From contig CAMORF010000023.1 of NCBI GenBank assembly GCA_946623485.1, positions 1 to 13,129 of the forward strand: a DNA stretch of 13,129 nt, written 5' to 3'. The notes under the pieces are model-generated. The model had not been told where the DNA came from. It searched no databases and was given only the letters and a program-made list of their open reading frames with translations. The DNA comes from an uncultured Clostridia bacterium (lineage in GTDB: Bacteria > Bacillota > Clostridia > Lachnospirales > Lachnospiraceae). This document shows positions 1 through 6,492 of the stretch, one piece after another (position 1 is the first letter of the stretch; each line of letters starts with the position of its first letter). The position numbers and the translations under genes were made by a program.

Positions 1-112
1 AATGCTCTCTCTTGCGAATCTCCTGCTGGATACCGGCCTTCGCACAGCTTCTCTTAAAGCGGCGCAGCGCGCTGTCCAGTGATTCATTCTCGCGAACGAT
101 TATGTTTGACAT
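1..112 (-). CDS. rpsU: 30S ribosomal protein S21, N-terminal part (cut by window edge)
   Basis: The minus strand from the ATG at 112-110 encodes 37 residues before the window ends. They begin [20 protein letters not shown] and continue through [17 protein letters not shown], the conserved start of bacterial S21 ([14 protein letters not shown], then a Lys/Arg-rich helix ending RKREH). S21 is a small basic protein of the 30S subunit, near the anti-Shine-Dalgarno end of 16S rRNA, that helps mRNA binding during initiation. The family is usually 57-70 residues, so roughly the last third lies outside the window. A strong purine-rich ribosome binding site (GGAGGGAGGGG, about 121-131) precedes the ATG by about 9 nt. 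The gene has its own promoter in the gap after alaS. It was too short to show up as a long open frame, but the match is clear. Confidence 0.95.
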   Translation of the reverse strand, partial: MSNIIVRENESLDSALRRFKRSCAKAGIQQEIRKREH

Positions 113-180
113 TCCTACATTCCCCTCCCTCCAGTTGTGGATTGTGCACTCCAACTGTACGGGTTTTCTGCACTTGCACC

Positions 181-210
181 AGTATACCACCCATACAGCG
201 TCAGCGTCAA
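181..210 (-). promoter_or_regulatory. Sigma-A-type promoter for rpsU
   Basis: Read on the minus strand: TTGACG (-35, 205-210), an 18-nt spacer, then TATACT (-10, 181-186). An A/T-rich stretch (211-219, AAAAATTGT on the minus strand) lies directly upstream and could act as an UP-like element. Transcription would start near 174, giving a ~62-nt leader. Within that leader CAGTTG and CAACTG (132-137 and 152-157) can pair into a small hairpin ending just before the ribosome binding site. The hexamers and spacing are seen; activity is inferred. Confidence 0.75.
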
Positions 211-219
211 ACAATTTTT

Positions 220-238
220 GCAGATCCTTAGGATCTGC
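220..238 (-). terminator. Hairpin just downstream of alaS, atypical terminator candidate
   Basis: A perfect 8-bp inverted repeat (GCAGATCC / GGATCTGC, 3-nt loop) starts 17 nt after the alaS stop codon. On the minus-strand transcript it is followed by AAAAAUUGUUU rather than a clean U-tract, so it is not a textbook intrinsic terminator. It may stop some alaS transcription, act as a 3'-end stabiliser, or let part of the transcription run on into rpsU. No other terminator is visible in the 143-bp gap. Confidence 0.4.
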
Positions 239-255
239 TCCTTATCGGATACACC

Positions 256-2895
256 TTATTGGAGCTGGCCGGCAAGGACCTTCTGCGCCTCTTCCAGCGC
301 CGCCGCTACGCCGCCGGCATCCTTTCCGCCTGCCATTGCCATGTTCGGGCGGCCGCCTCCGCCGCCTCCGACAAGCTTCGCGATTCCTTTGATCAGGTTG
401 CCCGCGTGGGCCCCCTTCTTCATCGCGCCGTCTGTCGCGGTCGCCATCAGCTGGACCTTCCCGTCATTCACCGAAGCGAGCAGGATCACGCATTCGCCAA
501 GCTTGTCCTTCAGGCTGTCCCCCAGCTCCCTGAGGGCGCCGGCGTCCACGCCTTCCATCCTGGAAGCGACGAACTTAATTCCGCCGATCTCCCGGACATT
601 CTGCGTAACATCCCCCATCGCGTTCTTTGCCGCCTCGCTCTTTAAAGATTCGATCGCAGCGTGTGCTTCCTTCAGCTCCGCCTGCAGGGAAGCAATCTTA
701 TCCAGAAGATCGCTCCTGGATGTCTTCAGCATCGATGCAGCCGCAGTGACCTCCTGCTCCATCTCCCTGTAATAACGGATGACATTTTCTCCGGTCAGCG
801 CTTCAATCCTGCGCACGCCGGCGGCAACCCCCGCCTCGGAGAGAATCTTGAAATTCTTAATCTGCGCGGTATTCTCCACATGGGTGCCGCCGCACAGCTC
901 CTTCGAGAAGTCGCCCATCTCTACCACACGGACCTTCTCGCCATATTTCTCATCAAACAGTGCCATGGCGCCGCTCTTTTTCGCGTCATCCAGCGACATG
1001 ACCTCTGTCACCACAGGAAGGGATTCCTCAATCTTTGCATTGACGATATCCTCGACTTCCCTGATCTCCTCCGGCGTCATGGCCTGAAAATGAGAAAAGT
1101 CAAATCTGAGCCTGTACGGATCCACATAAGATCCCTTCTGCTCCACATGGGCTCCCAGAACCTCCTTCAAGGCTTTCTGGGCGAGATGCGTTGCCGAATG
1201 GTTCCGCGCCGTCGCCTTGCGCAGCGCCTCGTCCACCGTCAGGGTAACCGGATCACCGGTCTTCAGCATGCCCCGGGTCACGGTGCCGACATGCCCGATC
1301 TTCCCGCCACGCAGGTGGATCGTATCTTCCACGGTGAATTCCCCGTCGGGACCGACGATCACGCCATGGTCGCCGACCTGGCCGCCCATCGTTCCATAGA
1401 ACGGAGTCGTATCGACGATGATCGTTCCTTTCTCGCCATCCGTCAGCGCCTGTGTCACCTCCGTCTCGGAGGCGATTGCCGTAACCTGAGACTGATCCGC
1501 AAGATGGTCATACCCGTCAAACTCAGAGCTCAGATCGACAGGAAGCGAATCATACACTGTCGCGTCCGCTCCCATGTAATTCGTGGTCTTGCGGGCTTTC
1601 CTTGCGCGCTCCCTCTGTTCCTTCATGCAGGCGGCAAACTTCTCTTCATCAACGCTGCAGCCCTTCTCTTCAAGGATCTCCTTCGTCAGATCCAGCGGGA
1701 ATCCATACGTGTCATACAGGGTAAATGCATCCTGTCCGTCGAGCACGCAGCTCCCGGCTTCCTGCATCTTCTTCTCCAGGTCAGTCAGGATGGAAAGGCC
1801 CTGGTCGATGGTGCGGTCAAAGTTCTCCTCCTCCTGGGAAAGCACCTTGAAGATGAATTCACTCTTTTCCCCAAGCTCCGGATAGCCGTCCCTGGAGGTC
1901 TCAATCACTGTCCGGGAGAGCTTCGAGAGAAATGCTCCCTCGATCCCCAGAAGCCTGCCGTGGCGGGCAGCGCCGCGGATCAGGCGGCGGAGAACATAGC
2001 CGCGGCCTTCATTGGTGGGCATGATGCCATCCGAGATCATAAAGGTGGCCGAACGGATATGGTCAACGATTCTGCGGATCGAAACATCCTTCTTCTCATC
2101 GGCATGGTAGGTCGTATGCGCAAACTCGCAGACCTTATCCCGGAGCGCAACCAGGGTATCCACGTCAAACATGGAATCCACATCCTGGCATGCCACGGCA
2201 AGGCGTTCCAGCCCCATCCCCGTGTCGATATTCTTCTGCTTCAGCGGCGTATAATTCCCCTTGCCGTCATTTTCAAACTGGGTGAATACGTCGTTCCAGA
2301 TTTCCATGTAGCGGTCGCAGTCACACCCCGGGGCGCAATCCGGCTTCCCGCAGCCGTATTTCTCTCCCCTGTCATAATAGATCTCAGAGCAGGGACCGCA
2401 GGGGCCTGCGCCGTGCTCCCAGAAATTATCCTCTTTCCCAAACCGGTAGATCCGCTCCGCCGGGATCCCGATATCCTTGTTCCAGATCTCGTATGCCTCG
2501 TCATCATCCACATAGACAGAAGGGTACAGGCGGTCCTTGTCCAGGCCGACCACGTCTGTCAGGAATTCCCAGGACCAGTGCAGCGCTTCCTTTTTGAAAT
2601 AGTCTCCAAAAGAAAAGTTGCCCAGCATCTCAAAGAATGTCCCATGGCGGGCAGTCTTTCCCACATTCTCAATGTCGCCGGTACGGATGCATTTCTGGCA
2701 TGTCGTAACCCTGCGCCTGGGCGGAGTCTCCGCGCCGGTAAACCATGGCTTCATGGGAGCCATGCCCGCGTTGATCAGAAGCAGGCTTTTATCATTATGC
2801 GGAACGAGCGAAAAGCTCGGCAATGCCAGATGTCCCTTACTCTCAAAGTATTCCAGGTACATCCTGCGCAGTTCATTCACTCCATATTTCTTCAT
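256..2895 (-). CDS. alaS: Alanyl-tRNA synthetase
   Basis: The 879-aa product is full length for bacterial AlaRS. It charges tRNA-Ala with alanine in the cytoplasm using ATP and edits mischarged Ser/Gly-tRNA-Ala. The N-terminal class II catalytic domain (about 1-245) contains the family blocks INAGMAPMKPWF (41-52) and CQKCIRTGDIENVG (66-79), and HGAGPCGPCSEIYYDRG (161-177). A Cys-rich insert (C182, C187, C191, C193), often seen in Clostridia, lies in this domain. The tRNA-recognition region follows (about 246-460). The editing domain carries the zinc-ligand motif HSATH (H566, H570) and CGGTH (C668, H672). The C-terminal DHHA1/C-Ala domain (about 740-879) ends with a glycine-rich block, GGGGGGRPNMAMAGGKD (843-859). 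The ATG at 2895 is supported by AAGGAGAGG (2907-2915). The gene starts 25 bp after tyrS in the same direction, so the two probably share a transcript. All catalytic and editing residues I can check are intact. Confidence 0.98.
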   Translation of the reverse strand: MKKYGVNELRRMYLEYFESKGHLALPSFSLVPHNDKSLLLINAGMAPMKPWFTGAETPPRRRVTTCQKCIRTGDIENVGKTARHGTFFEMLGNFSFGDYFKKEALHWSWEFLTDVVGLDKDRLYPSVYVDDDEAYEIWNKDIGIPAERIYRFGKEDNFWEHGAGPCGPCSEIYYDRGEKYGCGKPDCAPGCDCDRYMEIWNDVFTQFENDGKGNYTPLKQKNIDTGMGLERLAVACQDVDSMFDVDTLVALRDKVCEFAHTTYHADEKKDVSIRRIVDHIRSATFMISDGIMPTNEGRGYVLRRLIRGAARHGRLLGIEGAFLSKLSRTVIETSRDGYPELGEKSEFIFKVLSQEEENFDRTIDQGLSILTDLEKKMQEAGSCVLDGQDAFTLYDTYGFPLDLTKEILEEKGCSVDEEKFAACMKEQRERARKARKTTNYMGADATVYDSLPVDLSSEFDGYDHLADQSQVTAIASETEVTQALTDGEKGTIIVDTTPFYGTMGGQVGDHGVIVGPDGEFTVEDTIHLRGGKIGHVGTVTRGMLKTGDPVTLTVDEALRKATARNHSATHLAQKALKEVLGAHVEQKGSYVDPYRLRFDFSHFQAMTPEEIREVEDIVNAKIEESLPVVTEVMSLDDAKKSGAMALFDEKYGEKVRVVEMGDFSKELCGGTHVENTAQIKNFKILSEAGVAAGVRRIEALTGENVIRYYREMEQEVTAAASMLKTSRSDLLDKIASLQAELKEAHAAIESLKSEAAKNAMGDVTQNVREIGGIKFVASRMEGVDAGALRELGDSLKDKLGECVILLASVNDGKVQLMATATDGAMKKGAHAGNLIKGIAKLVGGGGGGRPNMAMAGGKDAGGVAAALEEAQKVLAGQLQ

Positions 2896-2920
2896 ATCCC
2901 AATCAACCTCTCCTTATCCT

Positions 2921-4156
2921 TCAGAGCGCAACCTTCGCGAACTTCTTCTTTCCCTTGCGGATGACAATCCCGCCATTCTTCAGCTTCTCCTGGTCAAGCA
3001 CCGCATGAACATCCGTCACCTTGGCCTCATCAACCGTAACGCCGCCCTGCTCAATATTGCGCCGCGCATCAGAGCGATTCACAGCCAGCTTCGCCGCGAC
3101 CATCGCGCCAATCAGATCGACGGTTCCGTCGCGAAAGGAAGGCAGGTCAAGCATGACAGCCTCCAGGTCATACGTGTTCGCGCCCCCCGCCGCAAAAAGC
3201 TTCCTTGCGCCATCCCGGGAACGCTTCGCTTCCTCTTCTCCGTGAACCATGGCGGTAAGCTCATAGGCAAGCACTTCCTTGACCTCGTTCAGCTCCTGCC
3301 CTTCCTTCTTTTCAAACTCCGCAATCTGCTCCAGCGGAAGGAAGGTCAGCAGCTTCATGCATTTGATCACATCCGCGTCGCCGACATTGCGCCAGTACTG
3401 ATAAAAGTCAAAGGGACTGGTTTTGTCCGGATCCAGCCAGACAGCGCCTTTCGCGGTTTTTCCCATCTTGTTGCCCTCGGAGTTTGTGAGCAGCGTGATG
3501 GTCATCGCCTCCGAGTCTGACCCCGGGATCTTCCTGCGGATCAGCTCGCGGCCGGCAAGCATGTTCGACCACTGGTCGTCCCCGCCAAACTGCATGCGGC
3601 AATTGTACTTCTTGTACAGCATATAGAAGTCATAAGCCTGCATGATCATGTAATTGAACTCAAAGAAGGTCAGCCCCTTCTCCCAGCGCAGTTTGTACGC
3701 CTTCGCCGCGAGCATCTCATTGACCGTAAAGCAGGTGCCCACTTCCCTGAGGAGGTTGATATAGTTCAGGTCCAGGAGCCAGTCAGCATTATTGACCGTC
3801 ATCGCCTGCCCGGGCGCATCGCCGAATTCAATAAACCGGCTCATCTGCTTCTTAAAGCAGTCACAGTTATGCTGGATTGTCTCGACCGTCATCATGGGGC
3901 GGGAATCCGTCCTTCCGGAGGGATCGCCAATCATCCCGGTGCCTCCGCCAAGAAGAGCAATCGGCCTGTTCCCCGCCATCTGCAGTCTTTTCATCAGGCA
4001 CAATGCCATGAAATGTCCGACATGCAGGCTGTCCGCAGTCGGGTCAAACCCAATATAAAAGGTAGCCTTTCCCGCGTTGATCATCTCGCGGATACTGTCC
4101 GCGTCTGTCAGCTGCGCAAGCAGTCCTCTTGCCTGAAGCTCCTCATAAACTCCCAT
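2921..4156 (-). CDS. tyrS: Tyrosyl-tRNA synthetase
   Basis: The 411-aa product matches the usual length of the bacterial TyrRS (TyrS) class. It activates tyrosine with ATP and transfers it to tRNA-Tyr in the cytoplasm. The Rossmann catalytic domain has the class I HIGH signature as HVGH (45-48, in DPTADSLHVGHF). It also has the tyrosine-site stretches MIMQAYDFYMLY (170-181) and QFGGDDQWSN (189-198), and the KMSKS loop as KMGKT (230-234). An S4 RNA-binding domain (about 345-405) follows, used for tRNA anticodon-side contact. I take the ATG at 4156 as the start: it has AGAGAGG 7 nt upstream and gives the N-terminus MGVYEELQARGLL, in line with relatives. An in-frame TTG at 4177 would add seven residues but has no ribosome binding site and lies in a repeat tract. 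It is the first gene of a tyrS-alaS operon. Nothing suggests a T-box leader. Confidence 0.97.
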   Translation of the reverse strand: MGVYEELQARGLLAQLTDADSIREMINAGKATFYIGFDPTADSLHVGHFMALCLMKRLQMAGNRPIALLGGGTGMIGDPSGRTDSRPMMTVETIQHNCDCFKKQMSRFIEFGDAPGQAMTVNNADWLLDLNYINLLREVGTCFTVNEMLAAKAYKLRWEKGLTFFEFNYMIMQAYDFYMLYKKYNCRMQFGGDDQWSNMLAGRELIRRKIPGSDSEAMTITLLTNSEGNKMGKTAKGAVWLDPDKTSPFDFYQYWRNVGDADVIKCMKLLTFLPLEQIAEFEKKEGQELNEVKEVLAYELTAMVHGEEEAKRSRDGARKLFAAGGANTYDLEAVMLDLPSFRDGTVDLIGAMVAAKLAVNRSDARRNIEQGGVTVDEAKVTDVHAVLDQEKLKNGGIVIRKGKKKFAKVAL

Positions 4157-4163
4157 AACAATT

Positions 4164-4170
4164 CCTCTCT
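4164..4170 (-). promoter_or_regulatory. Ribosome binding site deciding the tyrS start
   Basis: AGAGAGG on the minus strand, 7 nt before the ATG at 4156. It lies inside the seven extra codons that the alternative TTG start at 4177 would add, and so supports the shorter protein. Confidence 0.7.
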
Positions 4171-4214
4171 GTATCAAGTATTCTGTATTGATTCTGTATC
4201 AGGTATTCTGTATC
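4171..4214. repeat. Short imperfect repeat tract in the tyrS leader
   Basis: On the plus strand the 14-mer GTATCARGTATTCT occurs at 4171-4184 and 4196-4209. Between them lies a shortened 11-nt copy GTATTGATTCT (4185-4195), and a further partial copy GTATC follows (4210-4214). The tract forms the last part of the tyrS 5' leader, ending just before the ribosome binding site. It looks like local slippage duplication; any regulatory role is unproven. Confidence 0.65.
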
Positions 4215-4303
4215 GATTTCCGAAAATGTACCCATTTCCGAATGATCTGCTCAAATACACAGCTACATTCCTTGCTGTGCTGTTCTTTTCCCAAACAGGA
4301 CAT

Positions 4304-4332
4304 AGTATACAAACCGACTGGTGAAAAATCAA
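4304..4332 (-). promoter_or_regulatory. Sigma-A-type promoter for tyrS-alaS
   Basis: Minus strand: TTGATT (-35, 4327-4332), exactly 17 nt, TATACT (-10, 4304-4309). The predicted start near 4297 gives a leader of about 140 nt before the tyrS ATG. The leader includes a possible 6-bp hairpin (CACAGC / GCTGTG, about 4261-4282) but no antiterminator-like T-box and no terminator with a U-tract. Confidence 0.75.
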
Positions 4333-4383
4333 GTCACGAATCCGGCTGTCCGGCTGCCTGATACAATCTGAAAAACGTTTTTG

Positions 4384-4412
4384 TTGCCTGCCATTCCGGA
4401 ATCGATTAAGAT
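4384..4412 (+). promoter_or_regulatory. Weak candidate promoter for the 123-aa gene and rnhA
   Basis: Plus strand TTGCCT (4384-4389), 17 nt, TAAGAT (4407-4412), about 46 nt before the start codon. Both hexamers are only partial matches. A 10-bp palindrome (4393-4402) falls within the spacer and a 12-bp one (4371-4382) just upstream, so an operator here is possible. This is an inference from spacing and position. Confidence 0.3.
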
Positions 4413-4458
4413 GTAACCATTCAACCCTGTTGATTCAGACAGAGAAAGGAGCCGGAAT

Positions 4459-4830
4459 ATGAACTGCCATCCACTCCCGGTCCTGATCGACCTGAGCGAT
4501 AAAACGGTTCTCCTCCTGTCCGGCAAGGATGCCGGGGACCCGGTGACAGCAAAGCTGGTCCGCGTGCTGTCTTCCTGCACCCCCCGGCTGAAGGTGCTGT
4601 CGCCCGCTCCCTCGCCTCTGCTCATTCAGGTGTCCGAAGAGAATCAGATCAGCCTGGAAGTCAAAGGCTATGACCGGAACGACCTGTACGGAGCGGATGT
4701 CGTCTTCGGCATCGGGCTGGCCCCGGCGGTCATGGATGATGTATATGCTGCCTGCCATACCCTTGGCATCCGGCTTTGTATGCCGTCCCAGCCATCCAGG
4801 AGCGATTTCACCCTGCAGGAGGGATTCTGA
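4459..4830 (+). CDS. Degenerate precorrin-2 dehydrogenase-like (siroheme synthase N-terminal) domain protein
   Basis: A 123-aa protein with a good ribosome binding site (AAAGGAG, 7 nt before the ATG). Its pattern follows the NAD-binding domain of precorrin-2 dehydrogenase / CysG N-terminus / Met8p. It has PLPVLIDLSDKTVLLL (6-20), where the family has FPLFLDLKGKKVLVVGGG, then a long helix and KVLSP (45-49). Y71, DLYGADVVFGIG (75-86), a VYAAC-HTLGI stretch (95-104) and SDF (115-117, family CDF) follow. Key residues are lost: the glycine-rich NAD loop is replaced by SGKDAGDP (21-28), and the family's NVVDD stretch with the catalytic Asp is replaced by LCMPSQPS. No ferrochelatase or dimerisation part follows; the family is normally 150-220 aa or more. 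I therefore think it is not an active dehydrogenase. The stop is 3 bp before rnhA, so the two are almost certainly co-transcribed. No other siroheme or cobalamin gene is nearby. The family assignment is by eye and moderate in certainty. Confidence 0.7.
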   Translation: MNCHPLPVLIDLSDKTVLLLSGKDAGDPVTAKLVRVLSSCTPRLKVLSPAPSPLLIQVSEENQISLEVKGYDRNDLYGADVVFGIGLAPAVMDDVYAACHTLGIRLCMPSQPSRSDFTLQEGF

Positions 4831-4833
4831 ACC

Positions 4834-5310
4834 ATGACGAAAGTAACCATCTATACGGACGGCGCGTCCCGCGGCAATCCGGGACCTGGCGGCTATGGCG
4901 CCGTGATCGAATTCATAGATTCCACGGGCAGGCTGCATGTCAAGGAACTGTCCCAGGGCTATGAAAAAACCACCAACAACCGGATGGAGCTGATGGCTGC
5001 AATTGCCGCTCTGGAAGCGTTGAACCGCCCCTGCGAGGTCTCCTTGTGGTCAGATTCCCAGTATCTGGTAAATGCATTTACGCAGCATTGGATTGAAGGC
5101 TGGATCCGGAAAAAATGGATGCGAGGCCCATCTGATCCTGTCAAAAACACTGACCTGTGGCAAAGGCTGCTTCAGGCATCTGCGCCGCACCAGGTCACCT
5201 GGAACTGGGTGCGCGGACACAATGGACAGCCGCAGAATGAACGATGCGATGCCCTCGCCACCCAGGCTGCAGACAGCGGGAAACGGATCCCTGATCCAGG
5301 CTTTCCCTGA
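4834..5310 (+). CDS. rnhA: Ribonuclease HI
   Basis: The 158-aa product is the usual length of bacterial RNase HI, which cleaves the RNA strand of RNA-DNA hybrids (R-loops, lagging-strand primers) in the cytoplasm with Mg2+. All catalytic residues are visible: D9 (in YTDGASRGNPGPGGYG), E52 (NNRMELMA), D74 (WSDSQY) and D139 (NERCDALA). The helper His is present as H129 (VRGHNG). The basic handle region IEGWIRKKWMRG (87-98) of the E. coli-type enzyme is also present. The start is supported by AGGAGGG (4817-4823), located inside the end of the upstream gene, 10 nt before the ATG, a sign of translational coupling. The C-terminus is short, ending 19 residues after the last catalytic Asp. No domain is missing. 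Confidence 0.96.
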   Translation: MTKVTIYTDGASRGNPGPGGYGAVIEFIDSTGRLHVKELSQGYEKTTNNRMELMAAIAALEALNRPCEVSLWSDSQYLVNAFTQHWIEGWIRKKWMRGPSDPVKNTDLWQRLLQASAPHQVTWNWVRGHNGQPQNERCDALATQAADSGKRIPDPGFP

Positions 5311-5312
5311 TC

Positions 5313-5344
5313 CTGCTGCAACGTCCCATTCATGAATGCAGCAG
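5313..5344. terminator. Hairpin after rnhA, weak terminator candidate
   Basis: CTGCTGCA (5313-5320) and TGCAGCAG (5337-5344) form an 8-bp stem with a 16-nt loop that itself contains the palindrome TTCATGAA. It starts 2 nt after the rnhA stop codon. No U-tract follows (CCAGCCACCGC), so it is at best a weak or Rho-assisted end signal, or a processing structure between rnhA and the DAHP synthase gene. Confidence 0.3.
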
Positions 5345-5398
5345 CCAGCCACCGCAAAAGACAATCATTGTTAATAGATTTAGAAAGGGATATCACCC

Positions 5399-6436
5399 AT
5401 GTCCATGCATTTTGAAAAGAAGCTGCCGATTCCGGCCGAGATCAAAAGCCATTATCCGCTTTCCGGCAATATCCAGGAGATCAAACGATTACGGGATCAG
5501 GAGATCCGTGACATTTTCACCGGAAAAAGCGACCGGTTCCTGCTGATCATCGGGCCTTGCAGCGCAGACCGGGAAGACGCTGTTCTGGAATATCTTGGCC
5601 GGCTGTCTGCTGTCCAGCAGAAGGTAGGCGACCGGATCATGATCGTTCCGCGCATCTACACCAATAAGCCGCGGACCAACGGGAAGGGGTACATGGGGCT
5701 CTTGCATCAGCCGGATCCCTCTAAAAAGCCCGACCTTCTGGCAGGCATCATCGCAATCCGCAAGCTTCATATGCAGTCGATCGAACAGACCGGACTGACA
5801 GCTGCGGATGAGATGCTCTACCCGGAAAACTACCGCTATCTGGATGATGTCCTGACCTATGTCGCAGTCGGCGCCCGTTCCGTGGAGGACCAGCAGCACC
5901 GCATGACCGTCTCGGGAATGGATATCCCCGCCGGCATGAAGAATCCTACCAGCGGGGACCTGACAGTCATGTTCAATTCCATTGTTGCCGCGCAGGCAAG
6001 GCATACCTTTATCTACCGCGGATGGGATGTCACTACGGATGGAAATGACCTGGCGCACGTGGTTCTGCGCGGCTCTGTGAACAAGCACGGCAACAGCCTT
6101 CCGAACTATCACTATGAAGACCTGCTTCTCACGGCACAGCTTTACGACAGCATGGATCTGAAAAACCCGGCAATCGTCGTGGACTGCAACCACTCCAATT
6201 CCGGGAAGAAGGCCATGGAGCAGATCCGGATCTCACATGAAGTCCTCCACAGCCGTTCCTACAGCCCATCGCTCCGGCATCTGATCAAAGGGCTGATGAT
6301 CGAAAGCTACCTGGTCGGCGGAAGGCAGGATGCCGTCGGCGGTCCGGACCATATCTACGGCCAGTCCATCACGGATCCCTGCCTGGGATGGGAGGATTCC
6401 GAGAAGCTGATCTATGACATCTACAAGCGTCTCTGA
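5399..6436 (+). CDS. 3-deoxy-7-phosphoheptulonate (DAHP) synthase, type I-alpha
   Basis: A 345-aa enzyme of the E. coli AroF/AroG/AroH type. It condenses phosphoenolpyruvate and erythrose 4-phosphate into DAHP, the first step of the shikimate route to Trp, Tyr and Phe. The metal ligands are all present: C54 (IGPCS), H265 (CNHSN), E302 (IESYLVGG) and D326 (SITDPCLGW). The substrate loop MIVPRIYTNKPRTNGKGYMG (81-100) matches KPRT-GWKG of relatives, and the family's GxKNxT block appears as GMKNPTSGD (179-187). An N-terminal extension of about 45 residues precedes the barrel; in relatives this part carries the feedback-control site. I cannot tell from sequence alone which amino acid inhibits it, so no letter is assigned. 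The ATG at 5399 has AAAGGG 9 nt upstream; an in-frame ATG at 5405 is less well spaced. It lies 88 bp after rnhA with no clear -35/-10. An 11-bp palindrome, ACAATCATTGT (5361-5371), sits in the gap. Confidence 0.96.
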   Translation: MSMHFEKKLPIPAEIKSHYPLSGNIQEIKRLRDQEIRDIFTGKSDRFLLIIGPCSADREDAVLEYLGRLSAVQQKVGDRIMIVPRIYTNKPRTNGKGYMGLLHQPDPSKKPDLLAGIIAIRKLHMQSIEQTGLTAADEMLYPENYRYLDDVLTYVAVGARSVEDQQHRMTVSGMDIPAGMKNPTSGDLTVMFNSIVAAQARHTFIYRGWDVTTDGNDLAHVVLRGSVNKHGNSLPNYHYEDLLLTAQLYDSMDLKNPAIVVDCNHSNSGKKAMEQIRISHEVLHSRSYSPSLRHLIKGLMIESYLVGGRQDAVGGPDHIYGQSITDPCLGWEDSEKLIYDIYKRL

Positions 6437-6457
6437 CCTCAAGGCTCTTTCCTGCAA

Positions 6458-6492
6458 CGCAGCAGCGGGTATCTGGCTTCAGGTCTGCTGCG
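6458..6492. terminator. Hairpin at the convergent gene ends, weak bidirectional terminator candidate
   Basis: CGCAGCAG (6458-6465) and CTGCTGCG (6485-6492) form an 8-bp stem with a 19-nt loop, spanning the end of the minus-strand glycosyltransferase gene and the short 42-bp gap after the DAHP synthase gene. Neither strand shows a T-tract next to it. It is the only structure available to end the two converging transcripts, so a role is plausible but weakly supported. Confidence 0.3.

Larger units (their letters stand above)
4157..4458. other. Divergent intergenic region between tyrS and the 123-aa gene
   Basis: These 302 bp contain no gene I can support. They hold the tyrS promoter and leader (4157-4332) and a possible promoter for the plus-strand pair (4384-4412). 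Repeats and palindromes present are a short repeat tract (4171-4214), an 8-bp tandem duplication TCCGGCTG (4341-4356), and two perfect palindromes: AAAAACGTTTTT (4371-4382) and ATTCCGGAAT (4393-4402). No T-box consensus (GGTGGNACCGCG), tRNA or small RNA is recognisable on either strand. Confidence 0.7.

Noticed and set aside
544..612. Premature end or frameshift in alaS
   Set aside because: The frame runs intact to the expected C-terminus with all family blocks present; no disruption was found.
661..2964. A 767-codon open frame on the plus strand opposite alaS
   Set aside because: It is antisense to an unmistakable, fully conserved alaS, has no ribosome binding site or recognisable domain, and its Arg/His/Leu-rich composition is typical of the shadow of a GC-biased gene. 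Other long frames opposite the glycosyltransferase genes were dropped for the same reason.
4157..4177. Longer TyrRS starting at the TTG at 4177
   Set aside because: It has no ribosome binding site, sits in a repeat tract, and the ATG at 4156 has a good site and family-like N-terminus.
4200..4300. T-box riboswitch ahead of tyrS
   Set aside because: Only a weak GGGTAC stretch resembles the T-box core; the rest of the consensus and a terminator/antiterminator pair are missing.
6437..6478. Intrinsic terminator with T-tract between the converging genes
   Set aside because: No run of T (or A on the other strand) is present; only the 8-bp stem listed as a low-confidence feature.
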